Below, in pieces: positions 62,130 to 64,000 of a DNA stretch of 64,000 nt. Position 1 is the stretch's first letter, and each line of letters starts with the position of its first letter. The translations under genes and the position numbers were made by a program. The DNA comes from Methylocapsa palsarum (GTDB lineage Bacteria; Pseudomonadota; Alphaproteobacteria; Rhizobiales; Beijerinckiaceae), in the NCBI RefSeq assembly GCF_900114285.1, contig NZ_FOSN01000004.1:62001-126000 (forward strand), in the 5' to 3' direction. Below the pieces are notes generated by a model. The model did no database searches. It was given only the letters and a program-made list of their open reading frames with translations, and was not told the DNA's origin.

Positions 62130-63089
62130 ATGCTTTCCCGCACGGCTGACAGTTTGTTCTGGATCGCGCGTTACGTCGAGCGCGCCGATTTTCTCGCCCG
62201 GATCGTCGAAGCGACGCAACGCCTCGCGACGCTTCCCGCGAGTTATTCGGGAATGGGCACGGAATGGGAAAGCGCGCTCGAATCCTCTGGCGCGGCCGAG
62301 GGGTTCCGCGCCACGCACAAATCCGTCGACGAAGCGAGCGTTGTCGAATACCTCACCTTCGCGGCCGACAATCCCACCTCGATCAGGAACTGCATCGAAT
62401 TCGCGCGGACCAATGCGCGAGCCGTGCGCACGGCCCTCACCGTCGAGGTCTGGGAGGCGATCAACGGCGCCTGGATCGAACTCGACCGTTTCGCCTCGCG
62501 CAACGCCGGGCGGGCGCGCTATGATCGCGAGGATCTGTCGCAGTTCCTGGAATTCGTGAAGAAAACCTCGCTCGACTACGATGGTTCGGTCTATCGCACC
62601 ATGCTGCGCAACGACGCCTATTGGTTTTCGCGCCTCGGCCTCTTCATCGAGAGAGCCGATAACACGGCGCGCATCCTCGACGTGAAATATCATGTTCTCC
62701 TGCCGGAAGACGAAGCGGTCGGCGGCTCGCTCGACTATTTCCAGTGGACGGCGATCCTGCGCGCGGTGTCGGCGCTGACCGCCTACCATTGGGTCTATCG
62801 GGAGAACGTCAAACCCTGGCTGATCGCCGATCTCTTGATCCTCAAGATCGAAATGCCGCGCTCGCTGATCGCCTGCTACGACAACATCGTCTATTTTCTT
62901 GACGCGATCGGGCGGGAATACGGCCATGTGGGCGCGTCGCAAAAGCACGCGCACAGCGTGCTCTCGCGGTTGTCCCATTCCACAACCAAAGAAATTTTCT
63001 CCACCGGCCTGCACGAATTCATCACCGATTTCGTCGAGAACAACGACCGGCTTGGAAAGAACATCAATCAGCAATATCTGGTCTATTGA
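62130..63089 (+). CDS. Alpha-E domain protein (DUF403)
   Basis: 319-residue all-helical protein. MLSRTADSLFWIARYVERAD is the invariant start, and GLFIERADNTARILDVKYHV and YHWVYRENVKPWLIADLLIL are conserved. In many bacteria it follows the ATP-grasp gene and precedes a transglutaminase-like gene and a proteasome-like peptidase. Neither is seen here before the window ends; a ParB-like gene comes next. Confidence 0.9.
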   Translation: MLSRTADSLFWIARYVERADFLARIVEATQRLATLPASYSGMGTEWESALESSGAAEGFRATHKSVDEASVVEYLTFAADNPTSIRNCIEFARTNARAVRTALTVEVWEAINGAWIELDRFASRNAGRARYDREDLSQFLEFVKKTSLDYDGSVYRTMLRNDAYWFSRLGLFIERADNTARILDVKYHVLLPEDEAVGGSLDYFQWTAILRAVSALTAYHWVYRENVKPWLIADLLILKIEMPRSLIACYDNIVYFLDAIGREYGHVGASQKHAHSVLSRLSHSTTKEIFSTGLHEFITDFVENNDRLGKNINQQYLVY

Positions 63090-63298
63090 GGCCTTGCCGG
63101 GATAAACACGGATTGATCGAAATGATCTCGAAATAGCCCGGCCTGCCGAAGCCCGCGCCGCAAAATTGGGGCCTTCGTCGTCCTGGCTTGAAACTCTCGC
63201 CCGCAAGGAACTCTCGAAGAAGCCGAGAAATTGGACCCCGCTCCCTGCCCATCATACGATGGACGCATTCGCCAGATGATTGGCCTGCGGAGTGTGGA

Positions 63299-63904
63299 AT
63301 GGTCCGAACTGATGCGCCTTTGCTGTTGTTTCTGATCCTGACAGCGTCGGCGGTCCTGCCGTCTAGCGCCATCGGCGCCCCGGACAGGCCCCCGCCCTGC
63401 GCAGACATGACCGATTCGGGGAAAAACTGTTCGTGCGATCTTCGCTCGCTGCGCCCGCTGCAAGGCGCGATCGGCCTGTACGAAGTCGCGCACAAGGAGA
63501 AAAGGATCAGCGAGGATCCCTCGAAGGCCGAGGACAAGCTGAAGAAAGATCCGATCAAGGTCGTTCGCGGTCCAAACGGCGATCTGTTCATCGTTGACCA
63601 TCACCATGGCGCATTGGCCTGGCTCGATGCGGGGTTCGCCAGCAGCATCTGCATCATCCAGCATCCGGAATTGTCCACGGATCCGGCGCTTTTCTGGGAC
63701 CAGCTCGCCGAAAAGAAACTGGATCACCTCGAAGACAAGAACGGCGTTGCGATCCCGCACGAAAAACTGCCGCGGACACTTTTCGAATTGCGGTCAGAAG
63801 ACGACCCTTACCGCTCGCTTGCGGGTCTGATGCGAAAGGACGACGGGTTTTGCCGGGATTCAAGCACCCCGAATTCGCCGAATTTCGTTGGGCGGATTTC
63901 ATGA
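63299..63904 (+). CDS. Secreted ParB-like (ParBc_2) protein, frameshifted
   Basis: Signal peptide (LLLFLILTASAVLPSSAIGA) followed by a ParBc_2-type domain: LRPLQGAIGLYEVAHKEKRI, PIKVVRGPNGDLFIVDHHHG and DDPYRSLAGLMRKDDGF. After DDGF the frame gives an unrelated tail and stops at 63904. The expected continuation PGFKHPEFAEFRWADFMRER is in another frame from 63852 and is open to the window end. One T added to the TTTT at 63843-63850 restores it. ATG 63299 has GGAGTG upstream. Function of exported ParBc_2 proteins is unknown. Confidence 0.75.
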   Translation: MVRTDAPLLLFLILTASAVLPSSAIGAPDRPPPCADMTDSGKNCSCDLRSLRPLQGAIGLYEVAHKEKRISEDPSKAEDKLKKDPIKVVRGPNGDLFIVDHHHGALAWLDAGFASSICIIQHPELSTDPALFWDQLAEKKLDHLEDKNGVAIPHEKLPRTLFELRSEDDPYRSLAGLMRKDDGFCRDSSTPNSPNFVGRIS

Positions 63905-64000
63905 GGGAGAGGCCCGAGCTTCCCGCCAGGGAGGTAGCCGCCTCGCCCAAGGACATGCTTCCAAAGGCTCTCATACTCGCCCGGAGTCCTGCGGCGAAAG
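63852..64000 (+). other. Out-of-frame C-terminal part of the ParB-like gene
   Basis: Open to the right edge. It begins PGFKHPEFAEFRWADFMRER and continues with ELPAREVAASPKDMLPKA. EFAEFRWADF is the normal C-terminal motif of ParBc_2 proteins, so this is the second half of the preceding gene. Confidence 0.7.

Overview
The window is GC-rich chromosomal DNA of an alphaproteobacterium, most likely a Hyphomicrobiales member near the Beijerinckiaceae/Methylocystaceae. Pointers are a MucR regulator, PopZ beside valS, an ExoR-type Sel1 protein, a PmtA-like methyltransferase after dnaK-dnaJ, an alphaproteobacterial SOS box (GAAC-N7-GAAC) at lexA, CbtAB, and a formaldehyde-activating-enzyme paralog that hints at methylotrophy. 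Placement rests on gene content only. I saw no rRNA, tRNA, CRISPR array, prophage or complete insertion sequence.

Layout. 1-8.5 kb: a sensor kinase cut by the window edge, sufE, mucR, an S9 oligopeptidase, a repeat-bearing membrane protein, Fe-superoxide dismutase and lexA. 8.5-16.5 kb: comEC, gltX, gltA, a UbiH-type monooxygenase overlapping xth. 16.5-24 kb: a DUF1772 gene with a disrupted end, exoR, the divergent mntR/mntH pair with an operator between them, valS and popZ. 24-33 kb: a tolC-type gene, pcm, small membrane or secreted proteins, tsf, rpsB, a fasciclin protein and a coiled-coil membrane protein. 33-41 kb: an aspartate aminotransferase, a DUF2237 gene, and the minus-strand series dnaK, dnaJ, a phospholipid-methyltransferase-like gene, pyrF, dapB. 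41-51 kb: a secreted protein, a nitroreductase, an orphan sulfate-binding protein under modE, nagZ, an HTH protein, a fae paralog divergent from a cyanase, cbtBA, and small coiled-coil/division genes including zapA. 51-64 kb: gap-pgk, bamD, recN, ligA, two small proteins, a circularly permuted ATP-grasp/alpha-E pair and a frameshifted ParB-like secreted protein at the right edge.

Functionally the window is mostly housekeeping: translation (gltX, valS, rpsB, tsf), central carbon (gltA, gap, pgk), DNA repair (lexA, recN, ligA, xth), protein folding (dnaK/J), metal homeostasis (mntR/H, cbtBA), envelope (bamD, tolC, nagZ, exoR) and C1/N detoxification (fae paralog, cynS).

Two features run through the whole window and are its most unusual aspect. 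First, a dispersed intergenic element of two adjacent hairpins (full unit 112 bp) occurs seven times, once as an exact head-to-tail pair, and in three cases its edge supplies the stop codon of a gene. Second, many gene boundaries carry two or three head-to-tail copies of a 13-20 bp segment; in five genes (lexA, the tolC homolog, tsf, the coiled-coil protein at 32 kb, bamD) the first copy is the gene's own last codons plus stop codon. Other copies sit directly before starts (recN, the ATP-grasp gene) or triplicate a -35 box (cbtB).
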